DNA of 64,000 nt from Hippopus hippopus (Eukaryota > Mollusca > Bivalvia > Cardiida > Cardiidae). Below are positions 14,310 to 26,635 of this stretch, piece after piece. Below the pieces are notes generated by a model that saw only the letters and a list, made by a program, of their open reading frames with translations, did not search any database and was not told where the DNA came from. The position numbers and the translations under genes were made by a program. How positions within the stretch are numbered: the stretch's first letter is position 1; each line of letters starts with the position of its first letter. Location: contig OX328108.1 of the NCBI GenBank assembly GCA_946811185.2, positions 39,016,357 to 39,080,356 of the forward strand. The letters run 5' to 3'.

Positions 14310-14542
14310 AAAAAACGACAATGTAGGGATAAATTTCCCCCCCATTTCCCTCAGGGTAGGCAAACTGGGTATCTTTTGGGCATTTTTTGGGCATTTTTGT
14401 AGAAGTGATATAATTAAATTCTTTCAGGGTAGGCAAACTGGGACAAATTCTCTGTAGGGTAGGCAGCGTAGGGCCTACAGGGACGGCTCTTTAGGGGTCT
14501 GACCAGGCCTGTCAGACCCGTAAAGAGCCACCCTATACTACT

Positions 14543-14548
14543 GCCAGT
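14543..14548. repeat. Right target-site duplication (GCCAGT)
   Basis: Exact match to 1306-1311, immediately beyond the final CT of the right TIR. Confidence 0.93.
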
Positions 14549-14668
14549 GGCTGGGGATGAATATTGTGCGAAGTACTGGTAATAACAAACTCCAGGAAAG
14601 CATGGATAGGTGCACTGCCCGCCGCGATATAACTGAAATGATGTTGAAAACGGCCTTAAACACCATGC
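14543..14668 (-). repeat. SINE-like host repeat, distal half, resumed after the Polinton
   Basis: The reverse complement matches 60905-61010 (tttaacacc..cagttatat..gcacctaccc/tatccatgctt..ccagtactt..ccactg). With 1120-1311 it rebuilds the repeat order seen at 60903-61190. Confidence 0.7.
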
Positions 14669-15617
14669 AATCACCCTCATACAAATCTACTCTAATTTAT
14701 TAAATTTAGAATGCCCACCGTATACAAACGGTAAGAAAATGGTCCAAGGAGAACACTACTGCAGTATATGTTTAGTCCTTATCAATATTCCTTTAGTAAT
14801 ATTCCTTGAATGATCAACGAAAGCTGTCAAACAGCAAATTGAAGTCTAACCATTAAAGTCCCAAATAAACAAAACGAACATTACCATTCAATAAAAGAAT
14901 CAAGATATCATCATTTCAAGGTTGATCTTAGCCCTTACAGTAACTGAAATGTTGGAAACAGCGTTAAATACTGTACAAACAAACTGACATAGAACATTTC
15001 TCCTAGACTTGTACTAGTGGCGATCCAGAAACCATAAATGAAACCACTGGTCGCAAACCTATTATTTAGATAATGGTGAAAACTGCATTCAAATATACAT
15101 GTACAACTACGATTTCCTTAGTCAACTGCAGTATAATTAGATCATTTTGACGGCTTGTGTAACGTGAACTGAGACTCCACGTCAACTAACCTTTCATTCG
15201 CCATTAAAAACACAAAAGAATTTAAAGTACTGGTACATACAGAAATAACAGCAGCGAAAAATGAAAAAAAAAAAACTCACCAGAAACGGCAAACTGTCCA
15301 GACCATACAACTAAAATTAGCGTAAACGTTAACGTAGCCGACATTTTGACGTTTTCTTCAACAATGATGAACATAATGTTTCATACTTTAAACGTCGTTC
15401 AGCTTGAATTCACTCCGAGAACGTTAACATTCTGTGTTAAAAAGCGTTATCTGATGCCCAATGTCATCTTTAGTGTATGTACTGTAAGTAATGTATACAA
15501 GTTGACAATCACCGATATCGTTTTGCGTGTGTTCCCTTTTAACAAACCATTTGACAAATATAATTGAGCCACTCTCTGGCAAGAGGAGACTCTATACAAC
15601 TCCGTGATGCATTACAC
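14669..15617. other. Host sequence, nothing recognised
   Basis: AT-rich, apparently single copy within the window, no convincing coding frame. Confidence 0.4.
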
Positions 15618-15835
15618 CAGCCATCACATAATTATGGATCCATAAAGTCCATTCTGTTCAACAACCAACTAAATTATAAGGTACAATGGTCCTTGGACAT
15701 ACAGAAATGTTTAAAACGTCAAAACGTTTCGACTCAGGTCGGCCTGCGCATATTGCGCAGGCTTTCGCTGGTTGATACTTTTTGCCAATGCACTGAGTCC
15801 ACTTTTCACAGAGCAGGGTTCAATAATTTCAGTGA
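15618..15835 (+). repeat. Family C repeat, copy 2
   Basis: Contains the family opening (tccataaagtccattctgtt), ATGGTCC, then an imperfect palindrome gtcggcctgcgca..tgcgcaggctttcgc, and the cttttcacagagcaggg end. Confidence 0.65.
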
Positions 15836-16777
15836 TGTTGAACGTAAACGAATGTATTTAACACTAAAGTTGTTCAAGTCAGTGCTGTCTTGCAACCTTT
15901 TCACCTACAAATAAATTAACATGTCGTTTTCATACGCCTGGCAAAACAGTTCAGCAACCAAAGATATTTAAATTATGGCTTAGAATTACTAGTAGTGGAT
16001 AATGTAGATTCAAGATCGCAACTCATGCTTTTTGCGGCCAGATCTTATTTCATGCTCGTCGCAAAGGTGCTAATCAAACGAGCTTGTCCATTCACGACTC
16101 AAAAGGAAAAGACTTTTTTCAAAAATGAATAATGAGAAAAGAATAAAATGCTCCATTACAAGCATTTTTCCTTCGTCCACAATGCTCCATGCCCTTTCAA
16201 GGACAAATTCCTCTTTGAGCCACATTTGCAGCATTGAATTTGTCACATGCACCTAATTTCAAATTGGAAAAGTCTACAACGATGAAAACAATCAAAGAAT
16301 AAAGAAAAGTTGAGGCTGCATTGCACCTTCGGCTCAGTAACCAGGACTAATTCATGAAATGATTCATAAAATCTGATATTATAAGTTGGCATTTGAGATA
16401 AAAATATATTAAACGAGTCTAAAAGAAGTGTTATTAAGTAAGCCAATTGCTAGCTTACTAACATTTTTCAGACGAATAATATGAGATTTAACCCGATTAG
16501 CCACAAATGTTAGATTTTTAAAATCACATAACGGTATTTCACAAGTTATAGGTCAAAACATGCAAAACCATCTGTGCGCAAATGGTAATTTCAATTACTT
16601 AAACGTAATTCAACTTATTCAAAGAAGTACAAAATGACATCACATACATATATGAAATCACACAGTGCTTATTTTAAACGCTTAAAAGACAAAAAAAAAA
16701 AAATCGATATGGGTATATTACACAGAAAACCAGGGAGGTTTGGTGATAAAAGAAAATTCGCAATGGCTATATTTCAT
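15836..16777. other. Host sequence, nothing recognised
   Basis: No repeat termini or protein-like frame noticed. Confidence 0.4.
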
Positions 16778-17006
16778 TTAACCCTTTACCAAACAATCCC
16801 TGGTTTTTACGACCCTGAGATAGAAGCCTTTTGAAAACATTGTGGGAAAAGGAGAAAATGCTGGTAACCAGCATTTTCTCCTTTTCCCACAATGTTTTCT
16901 ACCCTGCTGGAAACACATTTCAATTTTTGAGTTAAGTTTATTTTGTCGTCTGCAATTGCTTTCAGTTTAGACCAGTCTAAAATTTTGTCGTTTGGTAAAG
17001 AGTTAA
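16778..17006 (+). mobile_element. Family A TTAA-flanked foldback MITE (reference copy, 229 bp)
   Basis: Bounded by TTAA on both sides, starting TTAACCCTTTACC and ending GGTAAAGAGTTAA, with a centre of about 60 bp that is a near-perfect palindrome (GTGGGAAAAGGAGAAAATGC / its complement around TGGTAACCA). One arm carries ACGACCCTGAG, the other TTTGTCGTCTGCAA..GACCAGTCTAAAATTTTG. TTAA ends with CCCTTT recall piggyBac-type MITEs (inference). Copies at 24189-24417, 32837-33065 and 38514-38742 have exactly the same 229-bp length. Confidence 0.8.
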
Positions 17007-17925
17007 AGCAAGAGGGAACGAAATCTCACCAATTACAGGTCAGAATTTATGAAAAATGGTACACGTTAACATTGGATTTTTTATAACGGAAGCCGAACCA
17101 CTTCTTTAAAAGAAACCGTCATGTATGACGTCACATGGTACTAGTCTCAAACGTGTGTAAGATAAGATTAGTCGTAATGGGTGTGTTACACTGAAAACAA
17201 GGGCGGTTATGTGATAAATAAAGATCGATGCCTAACGTCCTCTACAACTTGTAAGACTTCGGTCATTTATCGTTCTTTTTATTTATTTATTAATTTATCT
17301 ATTTACTTGAAAACTGTCTTTTATTGGGTATGTTTATGGTGAAGAAACTACCTATAGACTGGGTATATTTTCGATGTGTGACTAAAATAAGATGCATAAA
17401 AAGGTGAACGGAATCAGTATGGAATCTGAGAGGTGTATCGATCGTTTGTTGAACAGTTGTTTTGTTTATTTGTTCAACTAATCAACTGTACATAGATATT
17501 CTCTGTTCCCCGAGATATCGTTTATTTATAGAGTTATCAGTCACTGAACATTCCTTTCAAAGCCATAGGTGATATACTGATAAGTATTTGCAGACGACGT
17601 AGATCAAGATCATACTGCACATAACGAAAGCGGATGGATGTTGACATGTGTTGCATGTTGAAAAAGGTTAATATTACAGCTGAGTATCATGTCAATAGAG
17701 ACAGTTTCATGACTTGTGAGAAAATAAACTGAAAGGAATTGTCAAAACGATAAAGATTTTGAAAGAAATTAAACGAAAAGTAGGCAAAAAAGTCATGATG
17801 GTCCTCTATCACTCACGTGATCATAGTTGTACAAATGACATGCCAGGTAATATACGGTGTGTTGCCTATTCATGTTCAGCTGAACATTTTAAGCAATGAA
17901 AGAACCACCGATGTGGTGAAGCTTT
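17007..17925. other. Host sequence, nothing recognised
   Basis: AT-rich; no feature supported. Confidence 0.4.
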
Positions 17926-18137
17926 TTAACCCTTAGGCTGCAAAGCGCGACTTACTGACATTGTGCGGACAGTGTAGATCAAGATCAGACTGCACAGAAC
18001 GTGCAGTCTGATCTTGGCTCTACACTGTCCGATAAGGAGATATTTCTAGTAAAAAAATAAGTTTGAAGTAGCTTTATTGGGGTTTTTACTATTGGCTTGA
18101 AAGTCTCATTTAAGTTATTTAGCAGGATAAGGGTTAA
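17926..18137 (+). mobile_element. Family B TTAA-flanked palindromic MITE (reference copy, 212 bp)
   Basis: TTAACCCTTAGGCTGC at one end and GCAGGATAAGGGTTAA at the other. The interior palindrome is GGACAGTGTAGATCAAGATC..GATCTTGGCTCTACACTGTCC. Related copies: 41297-41537, 62600-62816, 54790-54995, 35450-35650 and fragments. Confidence 0.75.
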
Positions 18138-18989
18138 GTGCAGTACAGTATAAAGCCCTGGAGACCATCTTGTTCAGCTGAGTAAAAACAGTTGATCAAG
18201 GAACATTTCTGTGAAATCAGTTTAAAATCCTTCCTGTGGTTAAAGGTTTTTCCATTTTTAGTTCTGGTTCAGGCAGATGTAGTTTGTCCCTCTTTGAATT
18301 TCACTCGATTGGACTTTCAGTGGCTAACTTCGGCCATTTTGAATTTACGTTTTTTTCTCTTTTGTTTGTTTTGAATTAGATCTGTTTCTCGAGTAAAATT
18401 TGAAACTTCTGTTAGTACATGTATTCTTTTAATGTGGTTCCTTATGACTTTTTTTTTTTTTTTCCTTTTATTTTCAATCTAGAATTAGAAACATCTCCAT
18501 GCAACTTTTCCTCATAAACCAGTGGGAGAATTCTGAATTTAATTTCACATAATCGGTCCCTAACACCCTGTACCAAAAGTGCTTCACTGAAGAAGATGGC
18601 TACCTGAGCTAAAAATGGAAAAACCGTTCATACGTCTACAGGGGTTTTCCTTATTTCATCTTATTGTGGAAGAGAGTAACTGATAAAAAAAAAAGGAAAA
18701 CTGCAGAAGTTTCAAATTTAAACTGGCTGCAGGCAGCCATCTTAAATACAATCTGAAATGATGACAGGAGTTCTTCATTTCTGAAGTTTCTCTTCATAGT
18801 ATTCAATTGCAGTTGAGATAAGACTCCAAAACAAACGCTGGTCGGCTAATTTAGAACCAATGAGTGGACAGTGGAAAAGTTAGTATGAATCAGTATTTTA
18901 CAGAGGTTCATGAATGCATGCAGGGTTTCATTATAAACCGCCCAATGGTAAGGTTGAAAAGCTATAAACAGATGGACAATCTCTTTTGT
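18138..18989. other. Host sequence, nothing recognised
   Basis: T-rich runs (18450-18470) and a weak copy of a widespread GGCAGCCATCTT motif near 18735; no gene supported. Confidence 0.4.
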
Positions 18990-19165
18990 GGCATCTGCAT
19001 GATCAAACTGGCGCCAGCCAGTCATTTTGGATTAAAAAAATCGGCTTTGTATGAAAACGTCAATGAAGTTTCATTGAATTTGATCCATGGATTTTGGAGA
19101 TATTGCTCCGGACGAACGGACGGACGGACTGAAATTTCGCAGACATGTAAAAATCGATATCTGCC
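18990..19165 (+). repeat. Family D dispersed repeat (gccag..cattttgga / gacggacgga)
   Basis: Shares gtttcattgaatttgatccatgg and atattgctccggac with 23160-23280. Any open frame through it appears fortuitous. Confidence 0.5.
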
Positions 19166-20033
19166 TATTTTACCTGTATTTTTTGTATATAGAATTATGA
19201 AGGGCCTTGGAAGATAAACGCTCAGTATAACTTAATCAATTTTCAGAATTGAAAATTATCTCAAGTGAGGCAAGAATATTCAATTTATTCGCTTTCAAAT
19301 GAACTTAGTTTTAAAAATTTCGTAAAAGAAACTTTTGGTCCTTTTTTAATTTTAAAATTGTAGGTATGGTTTATATAGAATAAAGAGGAAAAATACATTT
19401 GCCGAAGTCAAAAACTGACATATTTGTTGAATTTTCTTTCTTTGTGTTAAAAAGCCAAAATTATCTCAAGTGAAGTCATAAAGCTTATTCATTGCTCTTT
19501 AAATTGGTATAAGTTTGAGTCATTTAAAAAAATAAACTTTTAGTCCTTTTTACAGTTTTTTAATGCCCCTATCCTATTTTTTTCTTTTTCCGTGATCGTT
19601 CGGATTTTGCCGGATTTTGCCGATGATGGCAGAGTCTAACTGTTAGATAAGACGCCCGGGTATCTTTGCTGTGTTACGTAATATTCAACTGACAAACGGA
19701 CCCCCTGCTATGTTCATGATATACATGCATCCACATGATTATGAACCGGAATTTATAGCCGGGTTGTTGGATCATGACAGTATTCCAATGATATTTTATC
19801 ATGTATCTTATAGATCTAACGAAAGACCAGAATTTAATATTTATGAGATTATTTCCATGGATTTACAATCACTAAGATTAAGATTTGAAATAAGAAAATA
19901 TACGTTTCCTATTTTTTCTACTCTTCAGCTTTTAGATATTAATGCCATATCAAAAGTATTTTCTGGCGACAGCTCACAAATCCATGTTTCCTTGCCATTT
20001 TCAAACCGGTTATCGACCTTTCACATATTATAG
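19166..20033 (+). other. AT-rich host sequence with an unassigned 120-codon open frame
   Basis: Codons 19671-20033 are open (GTG start, no upstream ATG), with a mixed composition (MFMIYMHPHDYEPEF, YRSNERPEFNIYE). I do not recognise it, and no splice signals stand out, so it may be chance. Confidence 0.2.
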
Positions 20034-20775
20034 GCTTTCGAAAACATTGAAGAAAAAGGTTTAAATACTGGTTACTAATATTTTCTCCCGTTCTTGCAAT
20101 GTTTTTAACTCTTTAGAAGACAAATTCTATCCTTTGAGTAATATTTTATTTGTTTTTTGAAAATGACTTCAAATAGAACAAGTCTGAAAATTTGTCTTTT
20201 GGTAAGGATTTAAATAGCAAATTTGACAGTACAAATACGACTTCTAACGACCCTGCGGTTGATTATTTAGAATAAAATATGGAAACGGGCACAATAAATT
20301 TATACAGGCGATCTCCTACTTTTCAAAAAATAATTTTCTACATCAGTCAATCAGTTTCTCCAGCAAAGAGTATTAACCGTGAAAAGAATGACAATATTAG
20401 ATCTAATAGATTAAAATTGATACAAACTATGAATATAGTGGGAAAAGGGAGTAAAATAAGCGAATTTTCCTTTACCAGTGACTTAAAAGATTAGCTGCTG
20501 CATAATTATCAGTTTTAGTGTAGGTAAGCCCCTGTAGACTCATGAAAAATTCCGGAGAAATAAGCATTGTTTTGAAATTGCTCTGTGGGACTTAACGATC
20601 CTGTAGTGGAAAGCTTTTGAAAACAACTTGTATTAAGTTATTGCATCTCTTCCTTTTCTCGCACTGATTTTGATCCTTTTAGAGAAAAATTTCATCGTTT
20701 GAATCACCTTTTATTTGTCTTAAGAAAATAATCTAAATTTGGACAAGTCTAAATTTTGTCGTTTGGTGAAGAGTC
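20034..20775 (+). repeat. Two decayed family A copies
   Basis: Degenerate versions at about 20034-20214 and 20577-20775: the right-arm string acaagtctaaa(a)ttttgtc(g)tttggt is still legible, while the central palindrome is largely lost. Confidence 0.55.
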
Positions 20776-20891
20776 ACATTACATAATAAATTATTTAACC
20801 TATTAGTGTACAAAATACGACTTCTAACAACCATGCAGTTGATCTCCAACTTTTCCAAACAAGTTTTTAACAGCTTTACAGAGCAAAGGAG

Positions 20892-21238
20892 ATTAAAGAG
20901 ATTGGCTTCCAACAGGATGGAGCAGCACCCCATACAGCACATTCAGTAATGTTGTGGCTTCAAGAAACTTTGGGAAAACTTCATCTTCTTTAGGACTGAC
21001 AATGTTTTGACCCCCTCATTCCCCGGACCCTAGTCCTTTGGATTTTTTCTCGTAGGGACACCTGAAAAAAACTATATATTCACCTAAACCAAACACTGTT
21101 GGAGAGTTGAAACATGCTGTTTGTCGAGAGATGAGAAAAATAATGCCATAAATGTGTGCATTGGTGATAGCAAACTTTCAAAAGAGGCTTGACGTCGCAA
21201 TAACCAAGAATGGACGTCATATAATGCATATCGTGTAA
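20892..21238 (+). pseudogene. Tc1/mariner-type (DDE_3) transposase, 3' remnant
   Basis: Two frames retain transposase blocks: FQQDGAAPHTAHSVMLWLQ (second catalytic Asp, from 20907) and, in another frame from ~21012, HSPDPSPLDFF (third Asp) followed by a GHLKK..YSPKPNTVGELKHAV block and a terminal NGRHI segment ending at 21238. Stops and a frameshift (near 20990) break it. The 5' half was not found. The string atgaatcgccctgta at ~21407-21421 may be the element's terminal repeat. Confidence 0.75.
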
Positions 21239-21887
21239 ATGTTGTGAAAAAGTTTGACCTATTTTATTTAACATGTAAGTATTTAAAGAACTGAACATTG
21301 TATATCAAACAAAACTGTAATTATTGTAGAGTATCGTGATATTAATTATAACAAGGTATGTGTCGGCAGAAAAGAATTATTAAGGATTGAAACTGTATCA
21401 GATATTATGAATCGCCCTGTATGTTGTTCCTGAAACAAAGTATGACTCGCTCAAAATGGAAACATCTTGATAGAACTATTTTTAGTAGTAGACATCGTGA
21501 GAAAAGGCGACATCGCTCATTAGCAAAAGCGTTACCAAATAAAAATCGGCGCTACACAATCTACGGAGTATTCGGAACAAAACATTTTCTCCTTTTTGTT
21601 CGATCAAAACCAACTTTAAATTGATGCTTTCTTATATGCTGAATCTGTAACGTTTCCTGTGCATAAAACAATGTACACTTACTCTAACGGTTCTGAGCAG
21701 TATTCAAAATTAATATATGTGCTATAAATGAGTTTTATTTCTCCTTATTCCCTACCTGTTTTTTCGCAATCGTAGGAAGTGGAAATTATACAAATCAAAA
21801 CCATCAAACCACGCACAAAAAATACAAATACAAATAAATTCTGACTTAATTACCCCATCAAGGTATATAACCATTAGCTATTTACTT

Positions 21888-22335
21888 AACGACAAAATTC
21901 AAAGTTTTCAAGTTGAAAGCATTTGCAGACGAGAAATGTGGCACATAATGAAACTTGCTTTTGAAAGGGTAGAAAAAAATTGTGGGAAAATGAGAAATTG
22001 CCGATCACAAAGACTTTCTCCTTTCCATGTGTTTTGAAAAGCCTTCCAGTTCGTCAGGGTCGTAAAACCATTGCATTATTTGCGAAGGTATTTATTGCCG
22101 CATATAGCACATTTTCCCGTAAAAAGTGAAACTCGTTACCAAATGACGAAATTTTGGACTCAACCAAATTAGAAACATTTCCAGTCAACAAATTAAAGGC
22201 AACTCAGATGATAATGTCTGTCTTTGAATAAGTAGAAAACATTGTGGGAAAAGGAAAACATGCTGGTTACAGGAATTTTCTCCCTTTCCCAAAAAGTTTT
22301 CAAAGGGACTTTCTTTCGGGTCCGTTAGACTCGGA
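21888..22335 (-). repeat. Two family A copies, reverse orientation
   Basis: About 21888-22075 (palindrome eroded) and 22135-22335 (aacattgtgggaaaaggaaa palindrome mostly kept). Confidence 0.6.
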
Positions 22336-22464
22336 TTTGGATTTTTTGGTGCAGCTGACTAATTATTGGTCTACATTGTCAGCAAAAAGTGCACCTTGTT
22401 GCACAGAGCAGTTGAAGGGCCAAACAGCAGGGATCAGTTAATGTTTCAGAGAGTCCAAACTTAA

Positions 22465-22690
22465 CCCTTTAACCGAGGAATGAATTCGTTACAAACCGAC
22501 AAAGCTCAAATATAACAATTCCAGTGGTCCTTTTCCTAAGAAAAATCCTGCTGTATCTGATGACCAATGTAAATCCAGTATTCTGAGCAGTCTGATAATG
22601 GTGCACACTCTGTGCAGTCTGATACTGATCTTGAAGGGCTACACTGTCCTTTAGCAGACAAAGGGTTTAGGTTGAAATCCGCAAAAAAAA
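22465..22690 (+). repeat. Decayed family B copy
   Basis: ttaaccctttaacc at one end, gcagtctgat..actgatcttgaagggctacactgtcc in the middle and a gacaaagggttta end. Confidence 0.5.
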
Positions 22691-22737
22691 AAAATGCCAG
22701 ATATAGTCTAGGTAAGGATTGTAAATTTGAAGCAGGA

Positions 22738-23158
22738 CTGCTGACTGGCAGCCATCTTAGATTAAGAAGTCGTCTAGCACTAGGGAATTTTTCACCTGTT
22801 TCTCTTATCTTTTATCGCTGCGGGCTATCGAATATCGATTACTAGTATATACGGTTAAAGTTTGCCAAACTCCGGAAACTCCCGAACCTTTACGTATGAT
22901 ACCGATTATTTTCATTGATTTGTTGGTACGCGAGACTGTGAAAGTTGGTTATGTTCAAAATGGGTGCTGGACGGCCATGTTAGACTCAATCTCAGGAAAA
23001 GTTAAAAAGAATCAGTATGTTACAATGATTTTTGCACCTTAGAAGTTTCATTAAATGCTGAAAAAGCTGATGAACAAATACACGTAGCTCTAAACAGGTG
23101 AAAAATTCCCTAGTGCTTGACAACTTCTTAATCTAAGATGGCTGCCAGTCAGCAGTCC
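22738..23158. repeat. Foldback element with ~66-bp near-perfect inverted ends
   Basis: 22738-22805 (gcaggactgctgactggcag .. cctgtt) and 23093-23158 are inverted copies with only about two mismatches, separated by ~290 bp. High arm identity suggests a recent event or a hairpin-forming element. Confidence 0.7.
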
Positions 23159-24188
23159 TGGATCAAACCCAAAAAGTAATTAAAATGTATATCGGCGGTA
23201 TATAATAGAGAAAACATCAGTGAAGTTTCACTGAATTTTGTCCGTGGGTATTGAAGATATTGCTCCTGACGGACGGCCACCGATAACACTATGCATTCTC
23301 GAGTGAGGAAGTAGATGAAACTAAAGGTTACGAGGGTAGAAGAGATGTTATTATACTGCAAAGAAATTACTCGCCATCTTATTGGATAATATGCCCCGTA
23401 CATATATATCATGTACACTGGCAAAACCCAAAAAGCAGTTTCCCTTTCGGGAGCCCCGTATACATGACTACTCTATGTTTAAATAAAAATACGACGAATG
23501 TCTATAGCAGTGACATCATCAAGATTATGCACCAAACTGCACGTTTTACCAAGGTTTTAGTGACGTCATTTCTCAGTGACGTCAGTTTTCATTGAATTGG
23601 GGCACTCAGAAGGGAAATTCTATTGCGTCAGCGTCTCAATTTTTGAGAAAATAAACAGGGAAATTTCGCTTAACACGCGTTGGAATGGTAACACTTTGCC
23701 TTCGGCTCGGGGCGACATGATTCACCACAGCCGTGAACAAGTTTCCAAGTCCTCTGCCACCTGAGCGTACAACTAATAATATAAAGATGAAGTGCAGCTA
23801 AACAGACCTACAGATGGACAGAACTGACGAAAAGATAACTGAAAGGATAGACATGTAACTGGGTGGATATGTGAACCGAGTCGTGGACCCTCTCTCTCTC
23901 TCACTCACTATCGTTCTAGTTTGCATATGTGTTGTTCATAATCATTGCCTACAAGTCTATAATTTAGCAACTTTCACACATGGCCACACAGTTGTGTTAC
24001 AAGTCTGGAAATAGTATTCGTGTATAACTTACAAGTATTTTAAATGTCTGCCAAAAAAAAAGTATTTGAAATGTCAACGAAAAATCGCCATGCCAGACAT
24101 TGATATTAAATGACTGTTGATGTTTACCCATACCTCAATCGATAGGGAGACGTCTTTATGTATTATCTGTCGTCTATCGCACTATTCT
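23159..24188. other. Host sequence with a family D fragment
   Basis: 23215-23275 repeats the family D string (tgaagtttcactgaattttg, gaagatattgctcc). The rest shows nothing I can name. Confidence 0.4.
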
Positions 24189-24417
24189 TTAACTTTTTAC
24201 AAGACGACAAAATTTTAGACTTGCCCTAATTCAAAGCATTTCCAGACGACAAAATCATAGTTATTCAAAACATGGAATTTATCTTTCAGAGGGTAGAAAA
24301 CATTGTGGGAAAATGAGAAAATGCTGGTAAACAGCATTTTCTCCTTTTCCCACAATGTTTTGAAAAGGGCTTTACACCAGGGTCGTTAAAAGACGGGATT
24401 GTGTGGTAAAGGGTTAA
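24189..24417 (-). mobile_element. Family A MITE, full-length, reverse orientation
   Basis: 229 bp between TTAA (24189-24192) and TTAA (24414-24417); the central palindrome is almost perfect. A family B fragment (gtagatcaagatcagactgc, ~24460) follows directly. Confidence 0.8.
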
Positions 24418-24490
24418 CTTTTTCACTGCTAAAGGAGACTTTAATTGCATTTGCAGATGGCGTAGATCAAGATCAGACTGCACAACGGGG

Positions 24491-25501
24491 ATAATTAACT
24501 TTTTGGCTTTGCTTGTTTATATCATATGATCCTTCTTGCATCTGCCCTGAATCTCTCCAAGTATCTGTATGACACATTATGTATAAATTTCCAACAAGTG
24601 TTCTTACATTTTCAAAACGAAATTCCATGTTTCTGTCGAACAGAACGATAAGTCATTGCATCTCCAAGTTTCTGAAAATAGTGTATGATTGTTTATCTTC
24701 CCTACTTTCTATTTTACAGAACACTCGTATATAATGTCAAGCTTTTTGCAAAACCAATGTCCTTCTAGTAGATACACCAATTATCAATCTTTATTTTATA
24801 TTTGCAAAATCATTTCAGTGAGCATGACACATCCAACAAAGTCTTTAAGATATATCTTTACTCGTTTTCAGCCAGGTTTTTTAAACCTATTTCATCTTTA
24901 TTTTATGAAACTTAAAGCATTGTGGTATCTCCATGCAAAATATTGCCCCTGATGGTTGCAAGATGGCACAGATCACGACCGATAGAAAATGCATTTCATT
25001 CTGTTCGGGCCATCAAAAAAAGCATGGTGTCGTTTCCGGTTTTAAATCGAAGACAAATGCCTTGATTTTCTTTATCCCGTGCACTATACTTAGTGCACTA
25101 TACTATCGATAATGTATCTATGTTTACAAGGCTGACCAGCATCTGAACCATTCTACACACTCTAAAGTTTTAACCGCATTTTTCTCTCTGGCTGTAAAGG
25201 TGTATCTTTAAAGAGCAGCGATTATGTTACACAGGTATATTCGCGGTTCCCCGGAGTGAGACTAACCCATCATTATAAAAATAGACTGTGGAAGAGCCAT
25301 TCTTTTCCAAACGCGGTTTTGTCAGGAAATAGTTTGTTGTTTCTATGTGAGGTGTTTTGATGTTCGTGAAAAATTACGTGTTTGACTATGAGCTTTTGCC
25401 TTTTTTTAATTTTTTTCTATGATTTTAGCAGACGACCATCAAATCGTATGACATCATCAGCCACGATTTCGGCAGTATATCACGTGACTTAAACAAACAA
25501 A

Positions 25502-25553
<52 letters not shown>

Positions 25554-26289
25554 TTGGTCTCGAAGTTCTATCCATCACGACTTCAGACGGTTCGACAAAA
25601 TATCACAAGAATGCTAAGTAAAGGCATTTAAAAACATTTTCAGAGTGGTGAACCGAACGACTAGAAATTTGCCTTTTGCATCTTTCTGCATCCTGAGCAA
25701 TGAACAATTTCATTATCCGCAACCATGCTAACCTCTAAATATATCACACAAAAAAAGGCCTCGCCTGGTTACAAGTAGCCTCGACATGTTTCTTTACATG
25801 TGGTCACATGCACCGAAAAGTTCCATAGTAGGCCTACAGGAAACCGTCCCCTACTTCGATATTAGTTTTTGACGGGTCTCATCCCGGTACAAAGACAATC
25901 GTAAAAAATCGGGGAAAAAATAGCGAAATCTCGGCACGAATTGTGTGCTCACGTTTAAATTATCACAATTTCACAAATTGACCACAAAACTAAAATTTGA
26001 ACAGACCTGTTGCTTACGCATCCAATAATCCTTCGTCTCAAATTTCTCGAGAATTTTAAATTTCCCAAAATAAACACAATACACCAAACAAGATAAATTT
26101 CTCAATTTCTTTTTTAGGCTTAAATGTTATTTAACGTCTTTAAAAATCGCGTTAGGCAATGAAACGTTTAATAATTTGTTCTTCGTCATCTTTGTAACAA
26201 TAAAATTTCATTGCAAACCAGATTAAACCGACAGAACATTAACTCAGTAGAGCACTCTCGTACATAGCTTTGCACACGAAAAGAAGCAT
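24491..26289. other. Host sequence with a CA microsatellite
   Basis: A (CA)n tract spans about 25504-25552. No gene, SINE or MITE was recognised in the rest. Confidence 0.5.
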
Positions 26290-26635
26290 CGTAAACGTCG
26301 TTGTCTGCGCATGTCATATTCTTCGAAGATTCGACCTGTCTGCTATGACGCATCACCCATCCCTGTATACCTGGGAAAAGTAGGGCTTATACCGAAACTA
26401 TTAGCCTATTACCCAAGCATGTAGGGGCTGTTTTAATAAATGGCCGATGCATAGGTTACTTGCTTGCCGATCATAGCTGAATGAATCGCACCAGGTAGCG
26501 TTTTATTGAGTAAACGTTTATTTCATTTTGAAATTCAAAGTAACGGTTGTTGTTTTGAAAAGTAGTCCGGTTCTGTACCCAGAATGCCCAAATTAGATAG
26601 ATGTGTATTTGTAGAATGTCATCTAGCGGGAGATA
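26290..26635 (+). repeat. Family E dispersed repeat, copy 1
   Basis: Nearly collinear with 33790-34118 (attcttcgaagattcgacct, tgaatcgcaccaggtagcg, cagaatgcccaaattagata) and inverted in 39465-40022. Confidence 0.75.

Larger units (their letters stand above)
1312..14542 (+). mobile_element. Polinton/Maverick (adintovirus-like) element, 13,231 bp, polymerase-defective
   Basis: Seen: long TIRs starting AG and ending CT, an exact 6-bp target duplication, and the diagnostic gene set (integrase, A32-type ATPase, adenain-type protease, double-jelly-roll major capsid, penton-type minor capsid, PolB fragment). Known: this combination defines Polintons/adintoviruses, which are integrated virus-like elements using protein-primed replication. 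Inferred: because the polymerase is truncated, mobility would need a polymerase in trans. The near-identity of the TIRs and intact integrase, ATPase, protease and capsid frames argue for a fairly young insertion, while several frameshifts show decay has begun. Gene order is left TIR gene(-), zinc-knuckle(-), PolB remnant(+), then all remaining genes on the plus strand. Confidence 0.96.
13176..14542 (-). repeat. Right terminal inverted repeat (~1,367 bp)
   Basis: Inverted copy of 1312-2807, with the same internal modules in mirrored order: promoter, 101-aa gene, three stem-loops, 45-bp repeats, two stem-loops, 60-bp repeats, tip. It lacks the 122-bp duplication of the left side. The tip contains a gggtctgaccaggcctgtcagaccc palindrome between matching GGCTCTTTA..TAAAGAGCC arms, a larger hairpin at the extreme end. 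Confidence 0.93.

Noticed and set aside
16778..17006. Palindromic repeats as CRISPR arrays or bacterial terminators
   Set aside because: Irregular spacing, TTAA flanks and eukaryotic context fit MITEs; no spacer/repeat regularity or cas genes.
18864..19217. 117-codon frame in a host repeat
   Set aside because: Overlaps a dispersed family D repeat, whose relative at 23160-23280 has no matching frame.
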